Of a stretch of 64,000 nucleotides of DNA, positions 52,516 to 61,053 are shown piece after piece. Every line of letters starts with the position of its first letter. Positions within the stretch are counted from its first letter, which is position 1. The translations under genes and the position numbers were made by a program. The DNA lies in contig NZ_CP015849.1 of assembly GCF_001654495.1 (NCBI RefSeq), forward strand, positions 4,005,501 to 4,069,500, given 5' to 3'. The DNA is from Streptomyces sp. SAT1 (lineage in GTDB: Bacteria; Actinomycetota; Actinomycetes; Streptomycetales; Streptomycetaceae). A model generated the notes under the pieces. It made no database searches. It was not told the origin of the DNA and worked only from the letters and a program-made list of their open reading frames with translations.

Positions 52516-53535
52516 ATGACCACAGCCCTGCTGCGCACCGCCGACGAGCTGCACGCGCGCGTGCGCACCGGCCGCCGCGCCGTCGTGATGACCATGGGCG
52601 CCCTGCACGACGGGCACGCCGCCCTGATCCGCGCCGCGCGCAGGAGCGCGGGCGACGGCGGCGAGGTCGTCGTCACCGTGTTCGTCAACCCGCTCCAGTT
52701 CGGCGCGGGCGAGGACCTGGACCGCTACCCGCGCACCCTGGAGGCGGACGTCAAGCTCGCCGAGCAGGCGGGTGCCGACGTCGTCCTCGCGCCCTCCGTC
52801 GACGAGGTCTACCCCGGCGGCGAGCCGCAGGTGCGCGTCACCGCCGGGCCCATGGGCGGGCGCCTGGAGGGCGCCTCGCGCCCCGGGCACTTCGACGGCA
52901 TGCTCACCGTCGTCGCCAAGCTGCTGCACCTCACCCGCCCGGACGTCGCCCTGTTCGGGCAGAAGGACGCCCAGCAGCTCGCGCTGATCCGCCGCATGGT
53001 GCGCGACCTGAACTTCGGCGTGGAGATCACCGCCGTCCCCACCGTCCGCGAGGACGACGGACTGGCCCTGTCCAGCCGCAACCGCTACCTCTCCCCGCAG
53101 GAGCGGCGCACCGCCCTCGCGCTCTCCCAGGCCCTGTTCGCCGGCCGCGACCGGCACGCCGCCCAGGAGGCGCTGCGCGCCCGCGCCCGCGAAGTGCCCT
53201 CCACGCGCGCGCGTGCCGACGCGCTGAGCGCGCTGGGCGAGTCCCGTGCCGCGGCCGACGCCGCCGCCGTCGCCAAGGCGGCACCCGGCGCGCCCGACGC
53301 CGTCCGCGCGGCGGCCCGGCTGGTCCTCGACGAGGCCGCCCGCCTCGACCCGCCGCTCGAACTGGACTACCTGGCCCTGGTCGACCCGGCCGACTTCACC
53401 GAGATCGGCGACGGCTTCACCGGCGAGGCCGTCCTCGCCGTCGCCGCCCGGGTCGGGGCGACCCGGCTGATCGACAACATCCCCCTGGCCTTCGGCGCCC
53501 CCGGGGACCCGGCAACCCTTGGAGCCGCCTCGTGA
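52516..53535 (+). CDS. panC: Pantothenate synthetase
   Basis: 339 residues. The nucleotidyltransferase motif HDGHAALI (HIGH-like), VTVFVNPLQFGAGEDLDRYPR and the SSRNRYLS loop are present. It ligates pantoate and beta-alanine using ATP. ATG 52516 follows GGAGAC at good spacing; the frame is open 39 codons further, where the sequence is unlike the family. Two Ala-rich stretches in the C-terminal half (about residues 210-260) enlarge it over the usual about 285 residues. Its last codons overlap nadB. Confidence 0.94.
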   Translation: MTTALLRTADELHARVRTGRRAVVMTMGALHDGHAALIRAARRSAGDGGEVVVTVFVNPLQFGAGEDLDRYPRTLEADVKLAEQAGADVVLAPSVDEVYPGGEPQVRVTAGPMGGRLEGASRPGHFDGMLTVVAKLLHLTRPDVALFGQKDAQQLALIRRMVRDLNFGVEITAVPTVREDDGLALSSRNRYLSPQERRTALALSQALFAGRDRHAAQEALRARAREVPSTRARADALSALGESRAAADAAAVAKAAPGAPDAVRAAARLVLDEAARLDPPLELDYLALVDPADFTEIGDGFTGEAVLAVAARVGATRLIDNIPLAFGAPGDPATLGAAS

Positions 53536-55265
53536 CCAGCACCGCCATACGTCTGCCCGCGCCCGCGCCCGGGTGGTCCGTCGCCGCGGACGTCGTGGTC
53601 GTCGGCTCCGGCATCGCCGGGCTCACCGCCGCCCTGCGCTGCGAGGCCGCCGGACTGACCACGGTGGTCGTCACCAAGGCCCGCCTGGACGACGGGTCCA
53701 CCCGCTGGGCCCAGGGCGGCATCGCCGCGGCCCTCGGCGAGGGCGACACCCCCGGACAGCACCTGGACGACACCCTGGTCGCCGGGGCCGGCCTGTGCGA
53801 CGAGGAGGCCGTACGGATCCTCGTCACCGAGGGCCCCGACGCGGTCCGGCGGCTCATGTCCACCGGGGCCCGCTTCGACACCGACGACGCGGGCGGCATC
53901 CAGCTCACCCGCGAGGGCGGCCACCACCGCCGCCGCATCGTCCACGCGGGCGGCGACGCCACCGGCGCCGAGGTGTCCCGGGCGCTGGTCGAGGCGGTCC
54001 GCGCGCGCGGGATCCGCACCGTGGAGAACGCCCTCGTCCTGGACCTGCTCACCGACTCCGAGGGCCGCAGCGCGGGCGTCACCCTGCATGTGATGGGCGA
54101 GGGCCAGCACGACGGCGTGGGCGCCGTGCACGCGCCCGCCGTGGTCCTGGCCACCGGCGGCATGGGCCAGGTGTTCTCCGCGACCACCAACCCGGCCGTG
54201 TCCACCGGAGACGGCGTGGCCCTCGCCCTGCGCGCCGGCGCGGAGGTCTCCGACCTGGAGTTCGTGCAGTTCCACCCGACGGTGCTCTTCCTCGGCGCGG
54301 ACGCCGAGGGCCAGCAGCCGCTGGTCTCCGAGGCGGTCCGCGGTGAGGGCGCCCACCTGGTCGACGCCGACGGCGTGCGCTTCATGCTGGGACAGCACGA
54401 GCTGGCCGAGCTGGCGCCCCGGGACATCGTCGCCAAGGGCATCACGCGCCGGATGCAGGAGCTGGGCACCGAGCACATGTTCCTCGACGCCCGGCACTTC
54501 GGTGCCGCCATGTGGGAGCGGCGCTTCCCGACGATCCTGGCCGCCTGCCGGGCCCACGGCATCGACCCGGTCACCGAACCCGTCCCCGTCGCCCCGGCCG
54601 CCCACTACGCCTCCGGGGGCGTACGCACCGACTCCCGCGGCCGGACCACCGTGCCCGGCCTGTACGCGTGCGGGGAGGTCGCCTGCACCGGCGTGCACGG
54701 CGCCAACCGGCTCGCCTCCAACTCCCTCCTGGAGGGGCTGGTCTACGCCGAGCGGATCGCCGCCGACATCGCCCGCGAGCGGTCCAAGGGCGCTCTGCAC
54801 GCGCGCGTGCCCGAACTCGTCCCGCACCCCGGGCAGCCCGCGCACCCGCTGCTGGCCCCCGAGGCCCGGTTCGCGATCCAGCGGATCATGACCGAGGGCG
54901 CCGGTGTGCTGCGCTCCGCCGCCTCCCTGGCCACGGCCGCCGACCGGCTGGACGCGCTGCACGCCGAGGCCCGCGCCGCCCTCGACGAGAACGGCAAGAC
55001 CGCCGAGCCCGGCATCGACACCTGGGAGGCCACCAACCTCCTGTGCGTGGCCCGCGCCCTGGTGGCCGCCGCCGGGCTGCGCGAGGAGACCCGGGGCTGC
55101 CACTGGCGCGAGGACCACGCCGAGCGCGACGACGCCCGCTGGCGGCGCCACATCGTCGTACGGCTGAACCCGGACCGTTCGCCGGTCGTGCACACCACGG
55201 ACACCGCAGACTTCCCCCCGACCCGCCCCGGGGCCACCGGGCCCCGCCGTCCCCAGGAGCAGTGA
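53532..55265 (+). CDS. nadB: L-aspartate oxidase
   Basis: 577 residues. The FAD-binding VVGSGIAGLTAALRCE, TRWAQGGIAAALGEGD, REGGHHRRRIVHAGGDATG and FVQFHPT are family signatures; SGGVRTDSRGRTTVPGLYACGEVACTGVHGANRLASNS-type residues complete the active site. It oxidises aspartate to iminoaspartate for quinolinate formation. GTG 53532 overlaps the panC stop. No nadA is seen in the window, although NadA is needed for the next step. Confidence 0.95.
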   Translation: MTSTAIRLPAPAPGWSVAADVVVVGSGIAGLTAALRCEAAGLTTVVVTKARLDDGSTRWAQGGIAAALGEGDTPGQHLDDTLVAGAGLCDEEAVRILVTEGPDAVRRLMSTGARFDTDDAGGIQLTREGGHHRRRIVHAGGDATGAEVSRALVEAVRARGIRTVENALVLDLLTDSEGRSAGVTLHVMGEGQHDGVGAVHAPAVVLATGGMGQVFSATTNPAVSTGDGVALALRAGAEVSDLEFVQFHPTVLFLGADAEGQQPLVSEAVRGEGAHLVDADGVRFMLGQHELAELAPRDIVAKGITRRMQELGTEHMFLDARHFGAAMWERRFPTILAACRAHGIDPVTEPVPVAPAAHYASGGVRTDSRGRTTVPGLYACGEVACTGVHGANRLASNSLLEGLVYAERIAADIARERSKGALHARVPELVPHPGQPAHPLLAPEARFAIQRIMTEGAGVLRSAASLATAADRLDALHAEARAALDENGKTAEPGIDTWEATNLLCVARALVAAAGLREETRGCHWREDHAERDDARWRRHIVVRLNPDRSPVVHTTDTADFPPTRPGATGPRRPQEQ

Positions 55266-55269
55266 ACAA

Positions 55270-56274
55270 GTGAGCACCGAAGACCTTCCCCTCGCCCCGA
55301 GCGGCGGCTGCGGCGACGGCTGTGCCTGCGGCGCGGACACCGACGAGGACCACGACGGCTACGACGAGTGCGGGCTCGACCCGGCGCTCGCCGAACTGCT
55401 GGCCGGTGCCGGACTCGACCCCCTGGAGGTCGAGGACATCGCCAATGTCGCCGTGCAGGAGGACCTGGCCCACGGCGTGGACGTGACGACGGTCGCGACC
55501 ATCCCCGAGGAGGCCGTGGCAACCGGCGACTTCACCGCCCGCGAGGCCGGTGTGGTGGCGGGCCTGCGCGTCGCCGAGGCGGTGCTCTCGGTGGTCTGCA
55601 CGGACGAGTTCGAGGTCGAGCGGCACGTCGAGGACGGCGACCGCGTCGAGGCCGGGCAGAAGCTGCTGTCGGTCACCACGCGCACGCGCGACCTGCTGAC
55701 CGCCGAGCGCAGCGCGCTGAACCTGCTGTGCCGCCTGTCCGGCATCGCGACCGCCACGCGCGCGTGGGCGGACGCCCTGGACGGCACCCGGGCCAAGGTG
55801 CGCGACACCCGCAAGACGACGCCGGGCCTCAGGTCCCTGGAGAAGTTCGCCGTCCGGGCCGGCGGCGGCGTCAACCACCGCATGTCCCTCTCGGACGCGG
55901 CCCTGGTCAAGGACAACCACGTGGTCGCCGCCGGCGGCGTCGCGGCGGCCTTCGAGGCCGTCCGGGGAGCCTTCCCGGACGTGCCCGTCGAGGTCGAGGT
56001 CGACACCCTGCACCAGCTGCGCGAGGTGGTGGACGCGGGCGCCGATCTGATCCTGCTGGACAACTTCACGCCCGGCGAGTGCGAGGAGGCCGTGGCCATC
56101 GTCGACGGCCGCGCGCTGCTGGAGGCCTCCGGCCGGCTCACCCTGGACAACGCACGCGCCTACGCGGAGACCGGCGTCGACTTCCTGGCGGTCGGCGCCC
56201 TCACCCACTCCTCGCCGATCCTGGACATCGGCCTGGACCTGCGCGCGCCGGAAGCGGAGCAGGCATGCTCCTGA
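55270..56274 (+). CDS. nadC: Nicotinate-nucleotide pyrophosphorylase (carboxylating)
   Basis: 334 residues. EDLAHGVDVTT, LLTAERSALNLLCRLSGIAT, RDTRKTTPGLRSLEKFAV, GGGVNHRMSLSDAALVKDNH and GALTHSSPILDIGLDL identify QAPRTase, which makes nicotinate mononucleotide from quinolinate and PRPP. The N-terminus carries an extra segment with four Cys (residues 14, 18, 20, 34) that resembles a metal-binding patch and is absent from E. coli NadC. It is 4 bp after nadB and overlaps coaX. Confidence 0.95.
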   Translation: MSTEDLPLAPSGGCGDGCACGADTDEDHDGYDECGLDPALAELLAGAGLDPLEVEDIANVAVQEDLAHGVDVTTVATIPEEAVATGDFTAREAGVVAGLRVAEAVLSVVCTDEFEVERHVEDGDRVEAGQKLLSVTTRTRDLLTAERSALNLLCRLSGIATATRAWADALDGTRAKVRDTRKTTPGLRSLEKFAVRAGGGVNHRMSLSDAALVKDNHVVAAGGVAAAFEAVRGAFPDVPVEVEVDTLHQLREVVDAGADLILLDNFTPGECEEAVAIVDGRALLEASGRLTLDNARAYAETGVDFLAVGALTHSSPILDIGLDLRAPEAEQACS

Positions 56275-57062
56275 CCATCGACGTGGGCAACACGCACACG
56301 GTCCTCGGCCTGTTCGACGGCGAGGACATCGTCGAGCACTGGCGCATCTCCACGGACGCCCGCCGCACCGCCGACGAACTGGCCGTCCTGCTCCAGGGCC
56401 TGATGGGCATGCACCCCCTGCTCGGCGACGAGCTGGGCGACGGCATCGACGGCATCGCGATCTGCGCGACCGTCCCCTCGGTGCTGCACGAGCTGCGGGA
56501 GGTGACGCGCCGCTACTACGGCGACGTCCCGGCCGTCCTGGTCGAACCGGGCGTCAAGACCGGTGTGCCGATCCTGACCGACAACCCCAAGGAGGTCGGC
56601 GCGGACCGCATCATCAACGCGGTCGCGGCGGTCGACCTGTACGGCGGCCCGGCCATCGTCGTCGACTTCGGCACGGCGACGACGTTCGACGCGGTCTCCG
56701 CGCGCGGGGAGTACATCGGCGGCGTCATCGCCCCCGGCATCGAGATCTCCGTGGACGCCCTCGGCGTCAAGGGCGCCCAGCTGCGCAAGATCGAGGTGGC
56801 CCGGCCGCGCAGCGTGATCGGCAAGAACACGGTCGAGGCGATGCAGGCGGGCATCGTCTACGGGTTCGCCGGGCAGGTGGACGGCGTCGTGGGCCGCATG
56901 GCCCGCGAACTGGCCGACGACCCGGACGAGGTCACCGTGATCGCGACCGGCGGGCTGGCCCCCATGGTGCTCGGCGAGTCCTCCGTGATCGACGAGCACG
57001 AGCCCTGGCTCACCCTGATCGGCCTGCGGCTCGTCTACGAGCGGAACGTGTCCCGGCTCTGA
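56265..57062 (+). CDS. coaX: Type III pantothenate kinase
   Basis: 265 residues. The ASKHA-fold motifs are DVGNTHTVLGLFDG (phosphate), GADRIINAVAA and VDFGTATTFDAVS (Asp base), then GGVIAPGIE. It phosphorylates pantothenate, the first committed step of CoA synthesis, and does not respond to CoA feedback as type I does. ATG 56265 overlaps the end of nadC by 10 bp. It ends the cofactor operon; immediately afterwards comes a noncoding repeat array. Confidence 0.95.
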   Translation: MLLTIDVGNTHTVLGLFDGEDIVEHWRISTDARRTADELAVLLQGLMGMHPLLGDELGDGIDGIAICATVPSVLHELREVTRRYYGDVPAVLVEPGVKTGVPILTDNPKEVGADRIINAVAAVDLYGGPAIVVDFGTATTFDAVSARGEYIGGVIAPGIEISVDALGVKGAQLRKIEVARPRSVIGKNTVEAMQAGIVYGFAGQVDGVVGRMARELADDPDEVTVIATGGLAPMVLGESSVIDEHEPWLTLIGLRLVYERNVSRL

Positions 57063-58140
57063 GGCACGCGCCCGCGTGACGCCGCGCCGTACGCGCGCCA
57101 CCACACGCGTACGGCGAGCCGGGCCCTCACCGGCCGGACCGCGTCCCGGCGGCCGTTCCCGGTGGCCGGGCCGGGCCGGACCGCGCCGCCCGGCCGCCCC
57201 GGACCGCGTGCCGACCGGACCGGGCGGCCGAGCCGGCCGGATGCGCGGGTCGGCCGAGCCGGCAGGTACGCGGCCGGACGCGCCCGCGCGTACGCCCCGC
57301 CGCGCCGCGCCGCCCGAGCACGGCGGATCCCCGGCCGTACCGACGCCTGTGGCCGGGCCCGCTGACTGGGGCCGCTCGACCACCGGCGCCGGCCGAACGC
57401 GCGGTCGGATGCGCCCGCGCGTGCGCCCGTTCGGTCGCGCCGCCCGCGCATGGCGGATTCTCCGGCCGGACTGCCCCTGCGGCCGGACCCGCCCCCCTGG
57501 GCCAGACGGGCCAGACCGCCTGGACGGACCGCCGGGTCGGCCGAATGCCCGGCCGGGCGCGCCGTTCATGCATCGACAGGACCGGGCAGCCGAGCCGGTC
57601 GGATGCGCCCGCGCGTGCGCCGTCGGGTCGAGCCGCCCGCGCATGGTGGATTCACCTGGGATGGATTGCCCCCAGGCCGTGTCCGCCGCTGCGGTCGGAC
57701 CTCCCGCCGGACGGCCCCTGGGCGGGCCACCCCCCCCGGCCGGGCCGCTCCGACCACCGGCGCTGGCCGAATGCACGGTCGGATGCGCCCGCGCGTGCAC
57801 CGGATCGGTCGCGCCGCCCGCGCATGGTGGATTCCCCGGCCGGACCCGCCCCCTGGGCCAGACCGCCTGGACGGACCGCCCGCGCCCGGCCCAGCGCCCG
57901 GCCGGGCGCACACCCCGCGCGCCGACGGGACCGGGCACCCAAGCCGGCCGGGCCGCCCGCGCGTGCGCCCGTCAGGTCGCGCCGCCCGCGCATGGCGCCC
58001 TCCCCGGGGACCGCCCCCCGGCCGCCCCCCGACTGGGCCCCCGACCACCCCCGTCAGCCGAACGCGCGGCCGCCCGCGCCCGCGCGCATACGCACCGTCA
58101 GGCCGCGCCACGCGCCATGCCCGCCACGCGCGCGCCTTAT
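57063..58140. repeat. 1.1-kb noncoding degenerate repeat array, extremely GC-rich
   Basis: At least five copies of a 25-bp core related to CGCGCCGCCCGCGCATGG (plus TGGATTC) start at 57306, 57436, 57629, 57810 and 57978, spaced 130, 193, 181 and 168 bp. Four of them are preceded by a GCGCCCGCGCGTGC-type stretch and several are followed by CCCCGGCCGGAC. A decayed copy may lie near 58085. Reading frames are open on both strands only because the GC content is near 80 percent; the repeat phase changes frame between copies, so I do not call a gene. Confidence 0.75.
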
Positions 58141-58163
58141 GTCGAATTTGTCTGATTAGCGCG

Positions 58164-58169
58164 TATCGT
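58164..58169 (+). promoter_or_regulatory. -10 hexamer TATCGT before the proline-rich protein gene
   Basis: TATCGT ends 7 nt before ATG 58177, in a short AT-richer patch (58138-58160) that contrasts sharply with the GC-rich array upstream. A leaderless transcript is likely. Confidence 0.5.
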
Positions 58170-58176
58170 CGGGCCC

Positions 58177-58953
58177 ATGCCCACGCCATATGGAACCCGC
58201 GGCGGCATGGCGTTCGGCGCGGAGGAGCTGCGTGTGCTCCGCCGCGCCCTCGCCGTTGCCCTTCATCTCCGCCCCGCCCGTGCCGAGGACGTGCAGGACT
58301 GCCTCCGCCTCGCCGAGTCGCTCGACGAGGCGATGCGCGAGGGTGCCCGGCTGCGCGCGTTCCTGGTGGCCGACCTGGCCCGCTACCGCGACGCGCTGCC
58401 CGGTTCGGCTTCCGGCTACTTCGCGCTCCTCGACGAGGCCCTGGGCGCCGGCTACCGGCCCGTCCCCGACGACCTCGCCGCCCTGCGCGCCCTGCGCGGC
58501 AACCCGGCCGCAGCCGCCCTGCTGCGCCGCTGCGCCGGGCACGGCGCCGTCCCGGCCGTCCCGGCCTCCCGCGCCCCGCGCGGGGACTTCGCCCCGCTCG
58601 CCGCCGTCCGGGCGCCCGCGCCCGGCGTGCCGGCCGCCCGTTCGGCCCAGGACGGCGGAGCGGGTCCCGGGCCCGCCAAGCGGCCCGCGCCCAAGCCGGG
58701 CGAACGCCCCGCCCCCGCGCAGCCCGCCCCCGCGCAGCCCGCCCCCGCGCAGCCCGCCCCCGCGCAGCCCGCCCCGGCCCAGCCCGCCAGGCCCGCGCAG
58801 CCCGCCCGGCCCGGCCCGGCGCCCGCCCCCGGGGGCGGCAAGCCCGCCCGCCGCCCCGTCCCGACGCCCGGCGAGGTCTTCCCGCGCCGCAGACCGGCGC
58901 AGCCGTCCCCCGGCTCCGGCCAGCGGCTCGTCGCCCGTCTGGCCGCCGTGTAG
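58177..58953 (+). CDS. Hypothetical protein with a helical N-terminus and Pro/Ala-rich repeats
   Basis: 258 residues. The first about 125 are predicted helical and soluble (LRVLRRALAVALHLRPARAEDVQDCLRLAESLDEAM and following, in part), ending in a segment with conserved-looking YFALLDEALGAGY. Residues about 160-240 are low complexity with an AQPAP repeat encoded by a 15-bp tandem repeat. No known family, no signal peptide. Similar proteins occur next to lsr2 and nad genes in Streptomyces, to my recollection, without a function. Confidence 0.65.
   Translation: MPTPYGTRGGMAFGAEELRVLRRALAVALHLRPARAEDVQDCLRLAESLDEAMREGARLRAFLVADLARYRDALPGSASGYFALLDEALGAGYRPVPDDLAALRALRGNPAAAALLRRCAGHGAVPAVPASRAPRGDFAPLAAVRAPAPGVPAARSAQDGGAGPGPAKRPAPKPGERPAPAQPAPAQPAPAQPAPAQPAPAQPARPAQPARPGPAPAPGGGKPARRPVPTPGEVFPRRRPAQPSPGSGQRLVARLAAV
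58711..58785 (+). repeat. 15-bp tandem repeat GCCCCCGCGCAGCCC x4 plus one variant
   Basis: In-frame minisatellite encoding the AQPAP repeats of the preceding protein. Changes in copy number preserve the frame. Confidence 0.9.
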
Positions 58954-58995
58954 CCATCCGGGCGACCCCGCCCCTGTTTGTCCCCGGGCCCTGGC

Positions 58996-59001
58996 TACTC
59001 T
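58996..59001 (+). promoter_or_regulatory. -10 hexamer TACTCT of the small membrane protein gene
   Basis: TACTCT ends 6 nt before ATG 59008. No Shine-Dalgarno sequence is present, consistent with a leaderless mRNA. Confidence 0.5.
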
Positions 59002-59007
59002 GGATCC

Positions 59008-59199
59008 ATGGACTACGTCTCCGCACTCGTTCCGCCGATCGTGATGGCCGCGTTCTTCATCGGCCTGGTCAGGGTGATCGTGAAGACCCAGGGCGGCGCC
59101 GCCAAGGCCAAGGAGGACGCGGCCGTGGACGCCGCGCTGGCCCGTACGGGAGGCGGCCAGGACGCCGCCTCCGCGGGGACCTCCACCTCCGGCGCCTGA
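59008..59199 (+). CDS. Small single-pass membrane protein
   Basis: 63 residues. MDYVSALVPPIVMAAFFIGL forms one transmembrane helix. It is followed by a basic and acidic cytoplasmic tail (VIVKTQGGAAKAKEDAAVDA) and an Ala/Ser/Gly-rich end. I recognise no named family. It is too small for a transporter and may be an accessory or signalling peptide at the membrane. It sits between the Pro-rich protein and the BlaI regulator with its own promoter. Confidence 0.7.
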   Translation: MDYVSALVPPIVMAAFFIGLVRVIVKTQGGAAKAKEDAAVDAALARTGGGQDAASAGTSTSGA

Positions 59200-59331
59200 C
59201 CCCGCGCCCGGCGCGGCGTACGGCCGGCCCGCCGGGGCGGAACCTCCCGTCCCGCCGCCCGCCGTACGCCCTTTTTGTTCGCCTTCGTGGCGTAATCGGA
59301 TGTTCAACACGCTTCTGACCGCATCTCCCAC

Positions 59332-59337
59332 TAAGGT
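59332..59337 (+). promoter_or_regulatory. -10 hexamer TAAGGT of the BlaI-type gene, leaderless configuration
   Basis: TAAGGT ends 7 nt before GTG 59345, with no ribosome binding site between. Confidence 0.5.
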
Positions 59338-59344
59338 CTGAGGT

Positions 59345-59857
59345 GTGCCTCGCCCCTTGGGAGAACTCGAAGACGCGGTCATGACACGGGTGTGGAAGTG
59401 GAACCGCCCGGTGACCGTTCGAGAAGTCCTGGAAGACCTCCAGCAGGAACGGACCATCGCGTACACCACGGTGATGACCGTTTTGGACAATCTCCATCAG
59501 AAGGGCTGGGTGCGCCGGGAAGCGGAAGGCCGGGCCTATCGATATGCGGCCGTCTCCACCCGGGCCGCCTACGCGGCCGCACTGATGAACGACGCCTGGT
59601 CCCAGAGTGACAACGCCGCCGCCGCTCTCGTCGCCTTCTTCGGCATGATGAGCGAGGAACAGCGGCAGGCCCTGCGGGACGCCGTACGGATCGTCGAAGG
59701 CGCGCCGGAGGCCACGGCGGCGGGGTTGCGCACGGAAGGCGCCGAAGCCGCCGCCGGTGAAACCGCAGGCGAAACCGGCGGTGAAACCCATGGCGAAGCC
59801 GACGGTGAAACCGGCGACCGGAACCCCGGCGCCGGAGCCGGCGGCACCGGGCGATAG
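59345..59857 (+). CDS. BlaI/MecI/CopY-family transcriptional repressor
   Basis: 170 residues. The winged helix is clear: LGELEDAVMTRVWKWNRPVTVREVLEDL, TIAYTTVMTVLDNLHQKGWVRRE. A dimerisation region follows (NDAWSQSDNAAAALVAFFGMMSEEQRQAL). These repressors control beta-lactamase, copper or respiratory genes and are often paired with an M56 membrane protease; none is adjacent here. The C-terminal about 30 residues are a Gly-Glu-Thr repeat (GETAGETGGETHGEADGETG) from 12-bp DNA repeats, not part of the family fold. Confidence 0.88.
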   Translation: MPRPLGELEDAVMTRVWKWNRPVTVREVLEDLQQERTIAYTTVMTVLDNLHQKGWVRREAEGRAYRYAAVSTRAAYAAALMNDAWSQSDNAAAALVAFFGMMSEEQRQALRDAVRIVEGAPEATAAGLRTEGAEAAAGETAGETGGETHGEADGETGDRNPGAGAGGTGR

Positions 59858-59866
59858 CGTCCGCCC

Positions 59867-60436
59867 ATGCCCGCAGAGCAACCCGCAGAGCATCCGGCGA
59901 AGCGACCCGCAGCGCAGCGCGAAGTCACCGCAAAAGCCATCACCGTCCGGCGGGCCCGGACCAGCGATGTCCCGGCGGTGCGCCGACTGCTCGACGACTA
60001 CGCCCGCGGGCGCATCCTCCTCGACAAAGCGACCGTGACGCTTTACGAGGACATCCAGGAGTTCTGGATCGCCGAACGGGACGACAACGCCGAGGTCGTC
60101 GGGTGCGGCGCACTGCACGTGATGTGGGAAGACCTGGCGGAAGTGCGCACGCTCGCGGTGAAGCCGGGGCTCAAGGGCGCCGGTGTCGGGCACCGGCTGC
60201 TGGAGAAGTTGCTCCAGACCGCACGCTGGCTCGGCGTTCGCCGCGTATTCTGCCTGACCTTCGAAGTCGACTTCTTCGAGAAGCACGGCTTCGTGGAGAT
60301 CGGTGAGACACCCGTCGACACGGATGTCTACGCCGAGCTGATGCGTTCCTATGACGAGGGCGTCGCGGAGTTCCTGGGTCTCGAACGAGTGAAACCGAAC
60401 ACCTTGGGCAACAGTCGGATGCTTCTGCATCTGTGA
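59867..60436 (+). CDS. Amino-acid N-acetyltransferase (GNAT, short ArgA-like)
   Basis: 189 residues, 9 bp after the BlaI gene. The GNAT core includes TVRRARTSDVPAVRRLLDDYA, VVGCGALHVMWEDLAEVRTLAVKP, the acetyl-CoA loop GLKGAGVGHRLLEKLL and CLTFEVDFFEKHGF. This matches the short, kinase-less N-acetylglutamate synthase of actinobacteria, the first enzyme of arginine synthesis. The C-terminus has family residues VDTDVYAELMRSYDEGVAEFLGLE. The N-terminal 20 residues are a Pro/Ala/Glu-rich leader. Confidence 0.88.
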   Translation: MPAEQPAEHPAKRPAAQREVTAKAITVRRARTSDVPAVRRLLDDYARGRILLDKATVTLYEDIQEFWIAERDDNAEVVGCGALHVMWEDLAEVRTLAVKPGLKGAGVGHRLLEKLLQTARWLGVRRVFCLTFEVDFFEKHGFVEIGETPVDTDVYAELMRSYDEGVAEFLGLERVKPNTLGNSRMLLHL

Positions 60437-60610
60437 TCCACCCCGGCGCCCGGAGAGGACGGCGGTGCCGAGCCGTGGAAGCCGCATTCCGCCGGACCGG
60501 CCATGCCCGCGTTCCCTATGTCCGAAACGCGTATGTTTCCGGGCGGGGATGAGGGCCCGGTCTCTCCCAGGGGTTTGTGTTTTTCCCGCAAAAGCGGTTT
60601 GCTTTCCGAC

Positions 60611-60632
60611 GTACTGCAGTACTGCATATAAC
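60611..60632 (+). promoter_or_regulatory. lsr2 promoter region: palindrome GTACTGCAGTAC and -10-like TATAAC
   Basis: A 12-bp perfect palindrome (60611-60622) directly precedes TATAAC (60627-60632), in a 262-bp gap of lower GC content. A-T-richer flanks suit binding by the xenogeneic silencer Lsr2 itself, which is an inference. Confidence 0.45.
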
Positions 60633-60698
60633 AGGGGACGGTGAAACGGCGGACGCCGACCCACCCCGGCCCTGACGTTATCGATGAAAGGAAATCCG

Positions 60699-61037
60699 GT
60701 GGCACAGAAGGTTCAGGTCCTTCTTGTCGATGACCTCGACGGCGGCGAGGCGGACGAGACCGTTACGTTCGCACTGGACGGCAAGACCTACGAGATCGAT
60801 CTCACCACCGCCAATGCGGACAAGCTCCGCGGCCTTCTCGAGCCGTACGTGAAGAGCGGCCGGCGTACCGGCGGCCGTGCTTCGGGCGGGCGCGGAAAGG
60901 CGCGTGCGGCGGCGGCCGGCGGCAGCCAGGACACCGCGCAGATCCGTGCGTGGGCCAAGGAGAACGGCTACGACGTCAACGACCGCGGCCGTGTCCCCGC
61001 GACCATCCGCGAGGCGTACGAGAAGGCGAACGGCTAG
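60699..61037 (+). CDS. lsr2: Lsr2 nucleoid-associated protein
   Basis: 112 residues from GTG 60699, seven bases after AAAGGA. The N-terminal dimerisation domain is QKVQVLLVDDLDGGEADETV with LDGKTYEIDL. The C-terminal DNA-binding domain contains the AT-hook-like RGR in NDRGRVPATIREAY. Lsr2 bridges AT-rich DNA and silences foreign genes, the actinobacterial counterpart of H-NS. The central linker SGRRTGGRASGGRGKARAAA is basic and flexible. It lies next to clpC and the SCO3374-type gene, as in other Streptomyces. Confidence 0.95.
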   Translation: MAQKVQVLLVDDLDGGEADETVTFALDGKTYEIDLTTANADKLRGLLEPYVKSGRRTGGRASGGRGKARAAAAGGSQDTAQIRAWAKENGYDVNDRGRVPATIREAYEKANG

Positions 61038-61053
61038 TCACCGCAGGCAAGAC

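Noticed and set aside
57076..58155. 359-residue plus-strand frame in the repeat array (and similar ones on both strands)
   Set aside because: The repeat unit changes frame between copies and no protein repeat is conserved, so it is not a gene.
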